Assembly (NCBI GenBank): GCA_002049455.2
Contig: KV919031.1
Coordinates: 1-64,000 of the forward strand
DNA length: 64,000 bases
Source: Porphyra umbilicalis
Taxonomy: Eukaryota; Rhodophyta; Bangiophyceae; Bangiales; Bangiaceae
Direction of reading: 5' to 3'
This document shows, piece by piece, positions 9,005 through 20,000 of the stretch (positions are counted from its first letter, which is position 1; every line of letters starts with the position of its first letter). A model generated the notes under the pieces. The model saw nothing but the letters and a program-made list of their open reading frames with translations, was not told where the DNA came from and did not search any database. The position numbers and the translations under genes were made by a program.

Positions 9005-11923
9005 CGCCGCTCCGCCCCCCGCGCGGCGGCGCCGGGTCCGTCAGGTCTCCGCCCCGAGCACCTGTGCGCGCTCTCGGCGGTCGGTCAGGACGCGCTCGTC
9101 GCTGTCGTGCAGCTGCTCGCGGGGGACGCGCTTGTTTCGCGTGTGCCGGCGGTCGCCACGCACGCGCTTGCGGGCGCCGACCTTCTCCTCCTCACCAAGC
9201 CTGGTGGGGTTGGGGAGGACGGGCTGCCGGGGCTTCGGCCTATCGGCACGCCCGAGACGCTGCGCAAGCTGGCGGCGTCGGCGTTGGCGGCGACGGTGCG
9301 GACAGCGGCAGCGGAGCTGTTCGCGCCGTCGCAGCTTGGGGTGGGGGTGTCCAGCGCGTGCGAGCGCCTGCTCCACGAGCTGGGCGCCCACGTGGCCCTC
9401 CACCCCGGGCATGCGGTAGGTCAATACGACTACCGCAACGCCTTCAATCTCGTGTCTCGGCCGGCGGCCGAGGCCGTGGTGACGCGTGCCCTCCCCGCTG
9501 TCGCGCCGTACATGAAGGCGATGTACGGCGGGCAGTTGGCGCCGTCCGTCTACGGCTGGGCGTCGGGCGACGACGCCGCGCCCGAGGCGCCGGCAGCGGA
9601 CGACAGCGGCGAAGAGGGCGACACGCCCGACCCGCTTCCCCCGCCCCCGCCGTCGCGGCTTTGCCTGCCGGCTGAGCGGGGCGCCCAACAGGGCGATCCG
9701 CTCGGCCCGCTGCTGCACGCCGCTGCACTTTGGCTGGTGCTGGCACGGCTGCGGGCGACGCACCCCGGCGCCCTCGTGCGCGCGTTCCACGACGACGTGG
9801 TCGCGGCGGGGCCGCCGGAAGTGCTCGCCGCGGTGATGACGGATGCGGCCGAGGTGGGGTCGGCGATCGACGCTGAGCTCGCCCCCGCCAAGTGCGTCGG
9901 CTGGTCGCCGGCCGGGACAGCGGCGCCGGCGGGGTGGACGGGGGGCTGGTCCGCCGAGGGAGTGGTGCAGTTCTCTGTCCCCCTCGGCGACGACGACTTT
10001 CTGTCGGCGGGTGTGGACGCGGTGGCGGCGCAGCACCGCGAGCTCGTCGCTGCCATCGCGGCGCTGCCCCCCGCCGAGCTGCAGGCGCAGCTGTTGCTGC
10101 TGCGCCTGTGCACTGGCCCGCGGGCCAACTATTGGCTGCGGGCCTTGCCCTTGGTGGCCGGCGCGCGGCTGGCGGCGGCGGTGGACGCCGACTCGCAGGC
10201 CGTCCTCGGCCGGCTGCTGTTTGACGCGCGTGACAGCCCCGCCGTCAAGCAGGCGGGGCTGGAACGCGCGGCGCTGCCGCCGGCCATGGGCGGCCTCGGC
10301 ATTGGGGGGCGGGCGCTCATCGCCCCCGCCGCTGCGCTGGCGTCGCGCGTCGACGCGTTGCGGGCGGGGGCGGCCTACTCCCCCGCCCTGCGCGCGACGG
10401 CGGATGGCCTGCTCGCCTTACCGCGAGAGACAGCGGACGGCGGGCCCCAAGAGGCGGGTGGAGCGCCCGGGGCGGCCGGCAGCGGCGGGCCTCCTGCGAC
10501 GGGGGAAGCGGCTGGTGCCGCCGCGGCGGGGGCGCGGACGACGGCGCAGCCTGCGGCAGCTGGTGGTGCTGCTGGAGGGGGGGGGGCCGCCGCCCCGCCC
10601 GCTTCCCCGCCGGGCGTGGGGGGTGCGGCGGCGGCAGCCGCGGGCGCTGCCCCACCCGCGAACGGGGTGTGGTTCTGGGGCCGAACGGTGTTGTCGAGTA
10701 CCCCCCGTCGGCAAACCCGGCGGACCTCGATCCGTCGCACCCCCCCCCGCCACCCGCGCCGCCGCCGCCGCCCGACCCGCCTGGCGTTGTCGCCCTCCGA
10801 CGTGGCCTGTTGGACCTGTTGGACGCCCACAGGTCCCGCAGCGTCGCGCCGGACACCGGCACGCTGTGGTCACGCGCGCGCGGCGGCCCGAACGCGGCGC
10901 CCACTGCGGGCGCGGACTCGCTTGCCCCCCCCCCCCCCCGACTCAGAGTACGGCGCCGGTGCGACCAACGCACACGCCGACGGGCAACACAGCCCGGCGC
11001 CGTACTCGCCACCAACGTGGCAATCCTTGCTGGAGGGGGAGGCGCGGGCGTCGCAGCGGGATCTGTCGCGCCCCGCGCACGCCGCTGCCCGGGCGCGCAT
11101 TTACGCCGAGCTGTCGCTCTGGCGGCGCGCGGGCATGGCGGCGTGCCAGGGGGCGGGGCAGCGCTGTGGCTGTCGGCGCTGCCGACGCCGCGGGTGACGG
11201 GGACGTTCATCCCCGGCGCGGCCATGCGCGCGGCTGTGCGTCTGTGGCTGGGCGCGCCGCCGCGGTCGGTGCCTCCAGCGCCGCTGTGCCGGTGCGGCCG
11301 CGGCGCCGACGCCGACGGGCGGCACTTCCTGTCGGCGTGCGGCGAGCAGACCAGCCTGCACACCAGGTTGCACCACCATCTGGTGCACCTGGTGGCGGAG
11401 GCTCTGCGGGCTTCGCCGTCGTGGACGGACGTGCAGGTGGAGGCGGTCGTGGCGCGCGGCCGAGGGGCACTGCGCCCGGACCTGCGCGCGACACACGCCG
11501 CGTCGGGCGTCGTGGTGTGGGGGATGTGTCGGTCTCGGCGCCCTTCACCGACGCCACTGTGGCGATGGCCGCCATTGCCCCCTGCGGGCTGCGGCGGCTG
11601 TGGCGCGGAAGGCCTTGAAGGCTTCCAAGTACGACGGCGCCCTGCCCGCCACCACCCACACCTTCACGCCGTTGGTGTGGGAGGCGTTTGGGCGGATCGG
11701 ACCAGCCACCTCGCGGTGGCTGCGGGACTCCCTCGGAGGTCCCGACCGATCGGGCGTCCGCGCGACGCTGCTTCGCCGCGTATCTGTGGCGTTGTGGCGG
11801 ACCCACGCCTGGGCTGTATCCGTTGGCTACAGCCGGTGCTTTGGGATTTCGGTGGTGGGTGAGAATTCGGTTGCGGGTGGACCTTTGGGTGCGGTTTACG
11901 TTGCGGGGAGGGTTGGTGACTAG
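9005..11923 (+). pseudogene. Unit B ORF2 remnant: RT and RLE without zinc fingers
   Basis: The RT is well preserved in one frame for about 560 codons: GPSGLRPEHL, LRPIGTPETLRKLA, QYDYRNAFNLVSR, GAQQGDPLGPLLH, AFHDDVVAAGPPE and KCVGWSP. After the Pro/Gly linker the frame shifts near 10675 (G run), 10930 (C run), 11155 and 11520 (G run). The C-terminal half retains the knuckle CRCGRGADADGRHFLSAC, LHTRLHHHLVHL, the RLE motifs LRPDL and KASKYDG, and ends AGRVGD at TAG 11921-11923. The DD of FHDD supplies the RT catalytic pair; the second position, usually Ala, is His. The N-terminal zinc fingers are deleted. It cannot encode a working protein as it stands. Confidence 0.8.
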
Positions 11924-11984
11924 GGGGGCTTTGGCCCCGGCGGAGTTGGTTAGGGAGAGGTTATCTCCGGCCTGGGTGATAAAC

Positions 11985-12062
11985 TAGTATAGTGGTCCTA
12001 TATAACACTGAGTATGCCCGCCTGTCACGCGGGAGACCCGGGTTCAATTCCCGGTGGGAGAG
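11985..12062 (+). tRNA. tRNA-Asp(GTC)-like segment, junction 2 (pseudo)
   Basis: A box TAGTATAGTGG (11985-11995), a short insert between D-arm halves, anticodon GTC (12024-12026) in an intact 5-bp stem (CCCGC with GCGGG), T arm with B box GGTTCAATTCC (12041-12051), end GGTGGGAGAG. The 5' acceptor strand is again element sequence (GATAAAC) and does not pair with TGGGAGA. It is identical in layout to junction 1 and sits exactly between unit B's 3' hairpin and unit C's leader. Confidence 0.75.
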
Positions 12063-12457
12063 TGATTGCTCCTTTTTTCGGGTGGTAGGGCTCGTTTTGG
12101 CGGTGCCGGGGGGCGGGGGAACGTCCCCGCCACCCTTGCGCTTCGTTTGGTGCGCGGGGGGGCCTGTGGGTGGAGATCGGGGCGTTGGGGGGGCCTTTGG
12201 GGCCGGCGGCGGGGGAGGACGACGGGGCGGCGCGCTGGCGCGCCGGGGCGGCGGCGGCGCGGGAGGTTTTGGGCGGATCGGGGACGGGGGGCATCGAGAC
12301 TCTTTGTTTGTGCGGTTGGAGGGAGGGGGGGGGGCGTGTGTGATGGCGGGGGGGGGGCACAGGTGGTGGCGGCGGGGACCGCTGTGACGGCGGTTCTCGA
12401 ACTCGTGAGCATGACGGCGACGCCGGTGGCGCGATTGGAATTACTGGATCGCATAAT

Positions 12458-15449
12458 TTGCGCAATGCAGTCCAATCGCGTCCCCGCGTTTGTGGTCGGC
12501 GACCGGTCTTGCCGCTCGCCGCCACCACCGGCCCGTACGGGGGTGAGAGCGGGGGTCGCACCCCCGCCCGCCCCTGGCGGGCGCGCTGTCGGCTCCCCCC
12601 TCGGGGGACCTGTAGGGGGGCCTTCCCCCCCCTCCCTCCGCCCACTGGCGGTCCTTTTCCGGCGTTTGCGGCCTCGGATCCGGGGTTTGGCGGTCTGCCG
12701 CTGCGTCCCCTTGCCGCCGGGCCCGTTTTGGGTGCTTGCGCGGGGGGGGCGGTGTCTGTCGGTCCCCCCCCTGTGGGGGGGGGGCCCCACCTTTCCGGTA
12801 CTGCCGGGGGCGTGTCGGGCGCCGGTCTGGGTGCCGGCGGTGGTCTTTTTTCTCTTGCGGGTGCGGCCGGCGGTGCTCCCGGCGGTGCGCGCGCGCGCGG
12901 TGCTCGCCCTGGCGGTCGTGCGCTTGGCGGTGCACGCCCGCCCGTTCTCCCCCAAGGTGCGCGGGCGGTCGGGGGTGTTGGCGGTGCGGCGGGGGTGGTG
13001 GTTGGGGGGGTGCCCCCTCCCGGCGCGGCCCCCGACGCTGTGCGTGTTGCGTCGGTTGGTGCGGCGGCTGTGGCCGCCGCTGGTGGGCGTGGCCGGGGGG
13101 CCGGCGGACCGCCGCCGGGCATTGACGAGCCCGGCGGCGGCGCGGCGCCTGGCGGCGCCTCACCCGCAGGAGGTCATGCCTTCCAAGGCGCCTCCGCCGC
13201 CGACGACGGCGAGGCGTGGACGCTGGTTGGCCGCAACCACCGCCGCGGCCGTCGGCGCGGGGGGGGGGCGGTTGAGGCGGGCGTGTCGGCGGGCGCTGGT
13301 GCTGCGCCTGCTTGCGCGCCTGCCTGGGTTGGCCCTCTCCCCCCGCCGTGCAAGGTTCTTCCGCCGTTTCAAGGGGCGGCAAGGACGGCGACGGCGGCAA
13401 GGGCGGCAAGGGCGGCAAGGGCGGCCAAGGTGGCAAGATTTCAAGAACCAAGGCAAGTGACAAGATGGTGGAGAGCTGCACTGGTGGAGATGTCCGGCTC
13501 GGTGCGTTTCGTCTTGGTTCTTTTTGGGGGGGCTGCACCGCGCGATGCGGTCGCGCGCGGCGGCTGGCTTGCGGCGGTTGCGGGTGGGGCGCGGCGCGAT
13601 GCGGTCGCGCGCGACGCCCGACGCGACGAGGGTGCTGCCGGCCGGGGGGCCGGCGGCCCCGGAGGGGACGACTGTGGTGCGGCGCGAGGGTGCGTGGCGG
13701 TCCGGGGCGAAGACGCGGACGCGCGCGCGGCCGCCGCGGCGGCGGAGCTAACGCACGGCCGCCGGCGGCCGCCCCCGCTGCTCACCCTCGAGACGTTTTA
13801 CGTTTCGGGGGTGTCACGGGACGTCCGCCAGCACCGCCTTCGGGCGCTGCTGGCGGAAGTCACGCGGGTCGACGTCCATGCCATTGTGGACGTCGACCGC
13901 TGCGGCGCGGCGACCGAGGTAACTTTGGTCGCCGCTGCGGTCCCCGCGTTTGTGGCGGCGGCGGGCCGGGAACACGCAGCGACGGTGCTGCGTGTCCTCC
14001 CCGGCGTCGACCCGTGGTCGCCAGCGCTGCTCGGCCCGGCTCGGTGCCGCGCGCTGGGCGGCGGCGAGCGCGCGGCGGAGGTGTCGGCGGGGTACTGCCG
14101 CCAGCGGCTGCTGGACAAGCTGGCGCAGCTGCCCCGGCGTGGCGCGCTGCGCCTCCCCGTGCGCCAAGCCCTGAAGGCGCACGTCCGGAGCCGGCTTGCC
14201 GCGCATCCGCGGGGGAGGGCGGCCGCCACCGCGGCTGCCAGTCCGGCTGCGGCAAGTCTGCCCGGTGCCGCCGCTCGCGTGGCGGCCCGGCCGGCGGGTG
14301 CTGTAAGCAGCACGCCGGTTTTGGTTGGCGGGACGGGGCGGCACCCCGCCCGCCAATCCCATGCGGATCGGCGGCCGTCCCCGCCGCCCCCCGAGCGGCA
14401 TTTCGGCGGCGCGATGGGGACGGCATCGACGACGATGGAGGGAATTGTCGCCGCCAACCCGGCCGCGGCAAGTTCGATCGCTGCCGCGACCGGGGCCGCC
14501 TCCGCCGACGCGGCCGCGTCGCCCGCGGCCCGCGCACGTACCCCACCGACACAGAACGCGGTCGGGGCGCGTGTCGCGGCCGCGGCCGGCGGGCCACGTC
14601 GGCCTCGGCGGCAAAGCCCCCGTTGCCTCCGCCCACGCCTCCGGCGCGCGGTGCAACGCGCGCCACGCCCTCTGCCGCTATCGCCGCCGCAGCCGCGCCG
14701 CCATTAACGCCGGCCTCGCCGCCGTCGCCACGCACGCCTCCGGCGCTCGTGGCGCCGTCCGCGTCGCCGTCGTCGCCGGTCGCCGGCCGCGGCGCGCCGC
14801 TGCCGCCGCTGCTGGCTGCGTGGCCCGCTGCTCCCGTGTCGCCTGTGCCGTTCCGGCTGCCTGTGGCCGCGGCCACGCCTGGCCGTCGCCGTCGCCGGCG
14901 CCGCGCCCCCACTGCCACTGCCTCGCTCACGCTGGCGTGTCGGCGGCGGGGGGGTTGTCCGCTTCGCCTCCGCCGTTGCGGCCGCCCACGGCGGCCGCGA
15001 TCGCGGACGCGGTGGCGGCCGCCGCGGTCGCGCTGCCATCCGCGCGCCGCGTTCGCAAACGCGGCGCTGCCGGACGGCGGCGCCACGGCAGGCGACGACG
15101 GGACGCCGGTCTTTGCCCGCGCGTGCCGCCACGGCGACCGCCCGCGTATCGGCAGTTGCGCGTACGGGCGCGCCGACGCGGTCGCCCGCCGCGCTGCCGG
15201 CGCGCGCCCGCGCCCGGCCCGCGCAGCCATGCGGCCGCGCTCCGTGTCGCCGGTGGCGTCGCCGGCCTCGGCCAAGCGCCGCCGCCTGCTCGGCCCGCCC
15301 ACCACCAGGTCGGCGGCCGCGGCGGCGAGCCGGCCGGGGCTGCCACGCGTGCCGTGCTGGCACTCACGCACCCGCATTCACCCCCCGCCACGCCCGGCCT
15401 TACGGCCGGGCCGGCGGCCCGCGTCAGCGACGAAGGTCGCCATGAGTGA
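12458..15449 (+). pseudogene. Unit C ORF1, longest copy, few frameshifts
   Basis: This is the best view of ORF1 (about 1,000 codons). One frame runs from about 12458 through the Gly-rich N-terminus, the motif DDGEAWTLVGRNHRRGRR, then with shifts near 13335 and in a G run near 13525 into the central conserved region (LLTLETFYVS, VDVHAIVDVDRCG, YCRQRLLDKLAQLP). After another shift near 14600 it reaches the basic cluster SAKRRRL and the terminal RVSDEGRHE. The stop TGA (15447-15449) overlaps the ORF2 ATG (15442-15444). The start codon is uncertain, because several ATG/GTG codons exist and upstream translation is poorly conserved between copies. Role as a nucleic-acid-binding ORF1 protein is inferred from position and basic composition. 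Confidence 0.6.
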
Positions 15450-17003
15450 CGACCCGTGCTGGCGCGGGTGCGGGCGGAGCGCGGTGTCACAACCATCGCG
15501 CCGGTCGCTGGGGATGGGAGTGGCCACCCCGTTCGGCGGGTGCGCCACCCGGGGGTGAGCGGCGGCCGGGCCTGCTGGTGATGGTGGCGGATCGGTGGCG
15601 GGTAGTGCCGCGGCAGGGGCGGCCGGACAACGGTGTGCAGCGGTGGCGGCGGCGGCGGCGGCGGTCGTGCGCGGCGGGTGACGCGGCGGGCGACTTGGCG
15701 GGCCCTGCGGGCGTCGCGGGCGAGGTGCGGCGGCTGCGGCGGGCGCGGCGGGACGGAGGGGTCCCGCGACGTGCCCCGCCCGGGATTGCACTGTGTGCTT
15801 CCGGACGGGGTGCGGTCGACGCGAGCTTCACCCACATCGCCCGCGCCACAAGATCGGCGAACTCACGGCGGCGGTGGCGGCGGACCTCGGTTGGGGGGGT
15901 GTCGCTACTGCCAGGGGCGTACCGCACGGCGCGGCGTCGCGGCCGCAGCTCGCTGAGCGCCCACGAGGCGCTCTGCGACGGCAACCCCCGCAAGCAGCGG
16001 GCGGTTGCCGCACGTGCGGCGGCGGCTGCGGCGGCTGCTGCAGCCGCGCAACCGGCCGCGGGTGCGGTGGCGGCGGCGGGGCCTGCCGAGGGCGGGCGGC
16101 GCCCGACCCGGGCGATGTGGCCAACCTCTTTGAGGTCGACCGTGCCGCCTGGGTCGCTGCGCGTGACGCATTCCTTCTGCGCGTCGCTCCTGCGCGGCTG
16201 ACTGGGCGCCACTTGTGGCGTCCGGGGCGCGCACCACCAAGCACGTGCAGTCTGCACTACTTGGTGCGTGGCACACGCTGGCGGCGGACGACCTCGACTG
16301 GGTCCGCTGCCAGCCGGAGCACGCCAAGGCGTGGCTGTGGCTCTTGCTGCTGCCCTCGTTGCTGCTGCACGCCCCTGCGCGCGCGCCTGCCGACGCGCCG
16401 GATCGACCGCGCCCCCCGCTCTCCCACGCCAACCGCGCCGCCGCGGTGCTGCGCGGAGACTTTGTCGCCGCGCTCGCAGACCGCAACGCCTGGATCTGGC
16501 GCGCGAGGTGGGCGCGGCCGGTGGCGGCCCAGCACCTGGCTGACCACCAGGGCGGCCAAGGGGCCGTGCGCGCGACCCTGTTGCAGCGGCGCGCGCTCCG
16601 CCTTGTGCGGGCTGGCCGGCTGAGCGCCGCGGCTCGCGCCCTGTGCGCGGCCCCACCGGCGCCGCAGACTGCCGCGGTCTGGGCCAAGGCCCGCGGCCTC
16701 TTCCCCCCCGCTGCCTCAGCGACGGCGACGACGGCCACCGTCGAGGCAGAGTTCGCCGCCGAGTTGGCATCGGCGGCGGACTTTGGCGACCGCCCGACGG
16801 TGCCACGCAGGGTGCCGCGGGAGGCGGTGGTGACCGCAGTCCGCTCCGCCCCCCGCGCGGCGGCGCCGGGTCCGTCGGGCCTTCGCCCCGAGCACCTGTG
16901 GGCGCTTACGGCGGCTGGTCAGGACGCGCTCGTCGCTGTCGTGCAGCTGCTCGCGGGGGACGGGCTGGTGTCGCGCGTGCCGGCGGTTGCCACGCGCGAC
17001 TTG
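15442..17003 (+). pseudogene. Unit C ORF2, N-terminal half only
   Basis: This starts in the ATGAGTGA overlap. The zinc-finger region is frameshifted but recognisable (VLPDGVRS near 15800; SAHEALC near 15960). From 16215 one clean frame of 260 codons covers the linker helices (RALRLVRAGRLSAAARAL) and the first RT blocks (GPSGLRPEHLWALTAAGQDA). It ends where unit D sequence begins, giving a spurious stop at 17013-17015. The catalytic RT blocks are absent. Confidence 0.75.
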
Positions 17004-20000
17004 GCGCTTCGCTAGTCTCGCCGAGTCGGCCGGCCGGACAGCGCACGTGCGCGGCCCGTGCCGCTGTGCGGCCGCGCCCGGTGTCGCCAACGCCGTCCGC
17101 GCCGTCCGCCAAGCGGCGCCGCCTGCCCGGCGCGCCCCCATCGGCGTCGGTACCGCCGGCGGTGCCCACCGGCGGCCCCCTCGCGACAACAACGCGCACT
17201 TGCGCCCTCTCGTCGGCCATCCCTGCGTCGCCCGGGTCTCACCGCCCGGGCGCTGCGGGCCGCGTCAGCGACGAGGGTCGTCATGAGTGACACCCACGGC
17301 ACTGACGCTGGTGCGGGTGGGGGCACGGTGCCTTCCCGCACGGTGTCCTCGTCAGAGGGGGGGGGACGTGGCCGCCCTATGGGCGCTGGGCGGCCACCCG
17401 GGGGCGCCACGGCCGACGGGCCGCCGTCTAACGGCGGCGAGTCGCCGGCTGGGAGCGCGGCTGCGGCGGCGGCAGGGTCGGCCACCCCCGCGGCGGCGGA
17501 TGCAGGACCGCAGACGTGCCCTGCAAAGGGTTGCAACGTCGTGCTGCCAGACGGCGTGCGGTCGAAGCGGGGCTACGAGCACCTGGCGCGCGCCCACGTC
17601 GTGGGGGAGGAGGACCTGCCGCCGTCGGCGGCAGCTCTGTACTGGGTGGCGGGGTGCCGCTGGTGCCAGCGGGCATACCGCTCGGCGCGTGGGCCTCGTA
17701 GCCGGAGCTCTCTCTCTGCCCACGAGGCCCTCTGCCGGGGCAACCCGCGGCGCCAGCGCTCGCGCGCTGCTCCCGCGCCGGCGGCGGCCGGTGCGGCCAC
17801 GCCCGCCGAGGACGCGGTGGACGCGGCCGACCATTTCGCGGCCGACCATAGCGCCTGGGTGGCGGCGCGTTCTGCATTTCTGCAGCGTTTCGCACCGGCC
17901 GACGCTGACTGGGCGCCACTGGTGGCGTCTGGGGCGCGGACGGCCAAACACGTGCCGTCCGCGCTGCTCGGGGCGCGGCGGGTGCTCGCGGCGGACGCCG
18001 TGGACTAGGTCCGCCGCGAGCCTGAGCACGCACGCGCGTGGTTGTGGCTGTTGCTACTTTCAACGCTGCTGCTTCACTCCCCCGCGCGCGCGCCCGTCGA
18101 CGCGCCCGATCTACCGCGCCCGCCGCTGCTGCACGCCGAGCGTGCTGCGGTGGTAATGCGCGGCGACTTTATCGCCGCGCTCGCCGACCGCAACGCCGGC
18201 GTGTGGCGGCCCGGGTGGCGGCGGCCGGTCGGCGAGCGACCAGCGGTGGCGCGGCGGGCGGGGCAGCGCGTGGCGCAGCCGTCCTTATCGCAGCGCCGCG
18301 CGCTGCGCCTCGTCCGTGAAGGCCGGCTCAGCGCCGCCGCCCGCGCGCTGCTGGCCGAGCCGCCCGCCCCGCAGACCACTCCGATCTGGGACAAGGCGCG
18401 CGGCCTGTTCCCGCCGGCGTCGTCTGCCTCCGCCACCACCGCGACGGTCGAGGCGGAGTTCGCCGCGGAGCTGGCGGCGGCTGCCGACTTTGGCGACCGC
18501 CCGTTGGTGCCGCGGCGGGTGTCGCGCCACGCCGTCGTAGCGGCCATCCGGTCAGCGCCGCGCGGTGCAGCGCCGAACCCGTCCGGCCTGCGCTCCGAGC
18601 ACCTGTGGGCGCTGTCGGCGGGCGGGCAGGACGCGCTTGTCGGCGTCGTCGACCTGGTGGTCGGCGAAGCCCTCGCATCATGCCTGCCGGCGGTGGCTGC
18701 GCACGCCCTGGCGGGCGCTGACCTCCTTCTGCTGACAAAGGCGGGGGGGTCGGGGTGACGGGCTCCCGGGGCTTCGGCCGATCGGGATGCCTGAGACTCT
18801 GCGCAAGCTGGCGGCGTCTGCGCTGGCGGCGACGGTGCGGGTGGCGGCGGCGGAGCTGCTGCCGCCGGCGCAGCTCGGGGTGGGGGTTTCCAGCGCGTGT
18901 GAGCGTCTGCTCCACGAGATGGAAGCCCACCTGGCCTACCATCCCGGGCATGCGGTAGTCCAACTGGACTACCGCAACGCCTTCAATCTCGTGTCGCGCG
19001 CCGCCGCCGTGGCGGTGCTGTCGCGCGCCATCACCGTCGTCGCGCCGCTGCTTGCGACGCTGTACGATGGGGAAGCGGCGCCGGCGGTGTACGCATGGGC
19101 GGCGATCGACGTCGATGGCGACGTCACGCCACCGCTCGTCGACGCCGACGACGCCAACGCCAACGCGGAGGATCGTCTCCCTCCCCCGCCGCCGACGCGG
19201 CTGCGGCTGCCGGCCGAGGGCGGCGCCCAGCAGGGAGACCCGCTCGGCCCGCTGCTGCATGCCGCCGCGCTCTGGCTGGTTCTGCGGCGGCTGCGGACCG
19301 CGCACCCCCGCGCCCTTATCCGCGCCTTCCACGACGACGTGGTGGCGCTGGGGCCGCCGGTGGTCCTCGGCGCCGTGATGGCCGACGCGGCGTCGGTGGG
19401 GGCGGCGGTCGACGCCGATCTTGCCCCCACCAAGTGTGTCGGCTGGTCGCCGGCGGGGGCGCCGGCGCCGGCAGGGTGGACAGGTGGATAGGCCGCCGAG
19501 GGGGTGGTGCAGTTTTCTGTGCCCCTCGGCGGCGCTGACTTTGTTTTGGCGGGGGTCAATGCGGTGGCGGCCGAGCACCGCGAGCTGGTCACCGCCATCG
19601 CGGCCCTCCCCCCCACCGAGCTGCCGGCGCACCTGCTGCTGCTGCGCCTGTGCGCAGGGCCGCGGGCCAACTACTGGCTCCGTGCCCTGCCTTTGGTGGC
19701 CGGTGCGCGCCTCGCTGCGGCCGTCGATGCTGACGCCCAGTCCGTCCTGGAGCGTCTTCTGTTCGACGCGCGGGACAGCTCCGCCGTCAAGCAGGCGGCG
19801 CTGGCCCGTGCGGCGCTGCCGACCTCCATGGGCGGGCTAGGAATCGGCGGGCGCACGCGCGTCGTGCCCGCCGCCGCGCTGGCGTCTCGCGTCGACGCGC
19901 TGCGGGCAGGCGCGGCGTACTCGCCCGCCCTACGCGCCGTCGCGGACGGCTTGCGCGCCGTGCCGTGCACGGCTGCGGACGGTGGGCCCCTGGAAGTGGG

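Larger units (their letters stand above)
5883..11984 (+). mobile_element. Non-LTR retrotransposon unit B (complete ends, internal deletion)
   Basis: This 6.1-kb unit is bounded on both sides by tRNA-Asp-like segments. Order: 5' region with conserved hairpin, Gly-rich start, ORF1, RT, Pro-rich linker, CCHC knuckle, RLE, 3' hairpin. By comparison with unit C, about 1.65 kb covering the ORF1 end, the ATGAGTGA overlap and the ORF2 zinc fingers is absent. ORF1 sequence near 9005 runs straight into the RT block upstream of GPSGLRPEHL. The flanking motifs CGCCCGC and CGCTCCGCC are similar, suggesting recombination at short homology. Confidence 0.85.
12063..17003 (+). mobile_element. Non-LTR retrotransposon unit C (3' truncated inside RT)
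   Basis: This unit starts after junction 2 with the same leader as unit B and carries the 5' hairpin at 12430-12480. ORF1 is nearly full length and the ORF1/ORF2 overlap is present. ORF2 is followed only to the RT segment RVPAVAT near 16995. There the sequence switches to ORF1-tail sequence of a divergent copy (unit D). The missing RT remainder, RLE, 3' UTR and tRNA junction imply a deletion or recombination between two tandem units. Confidence 0.8.
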
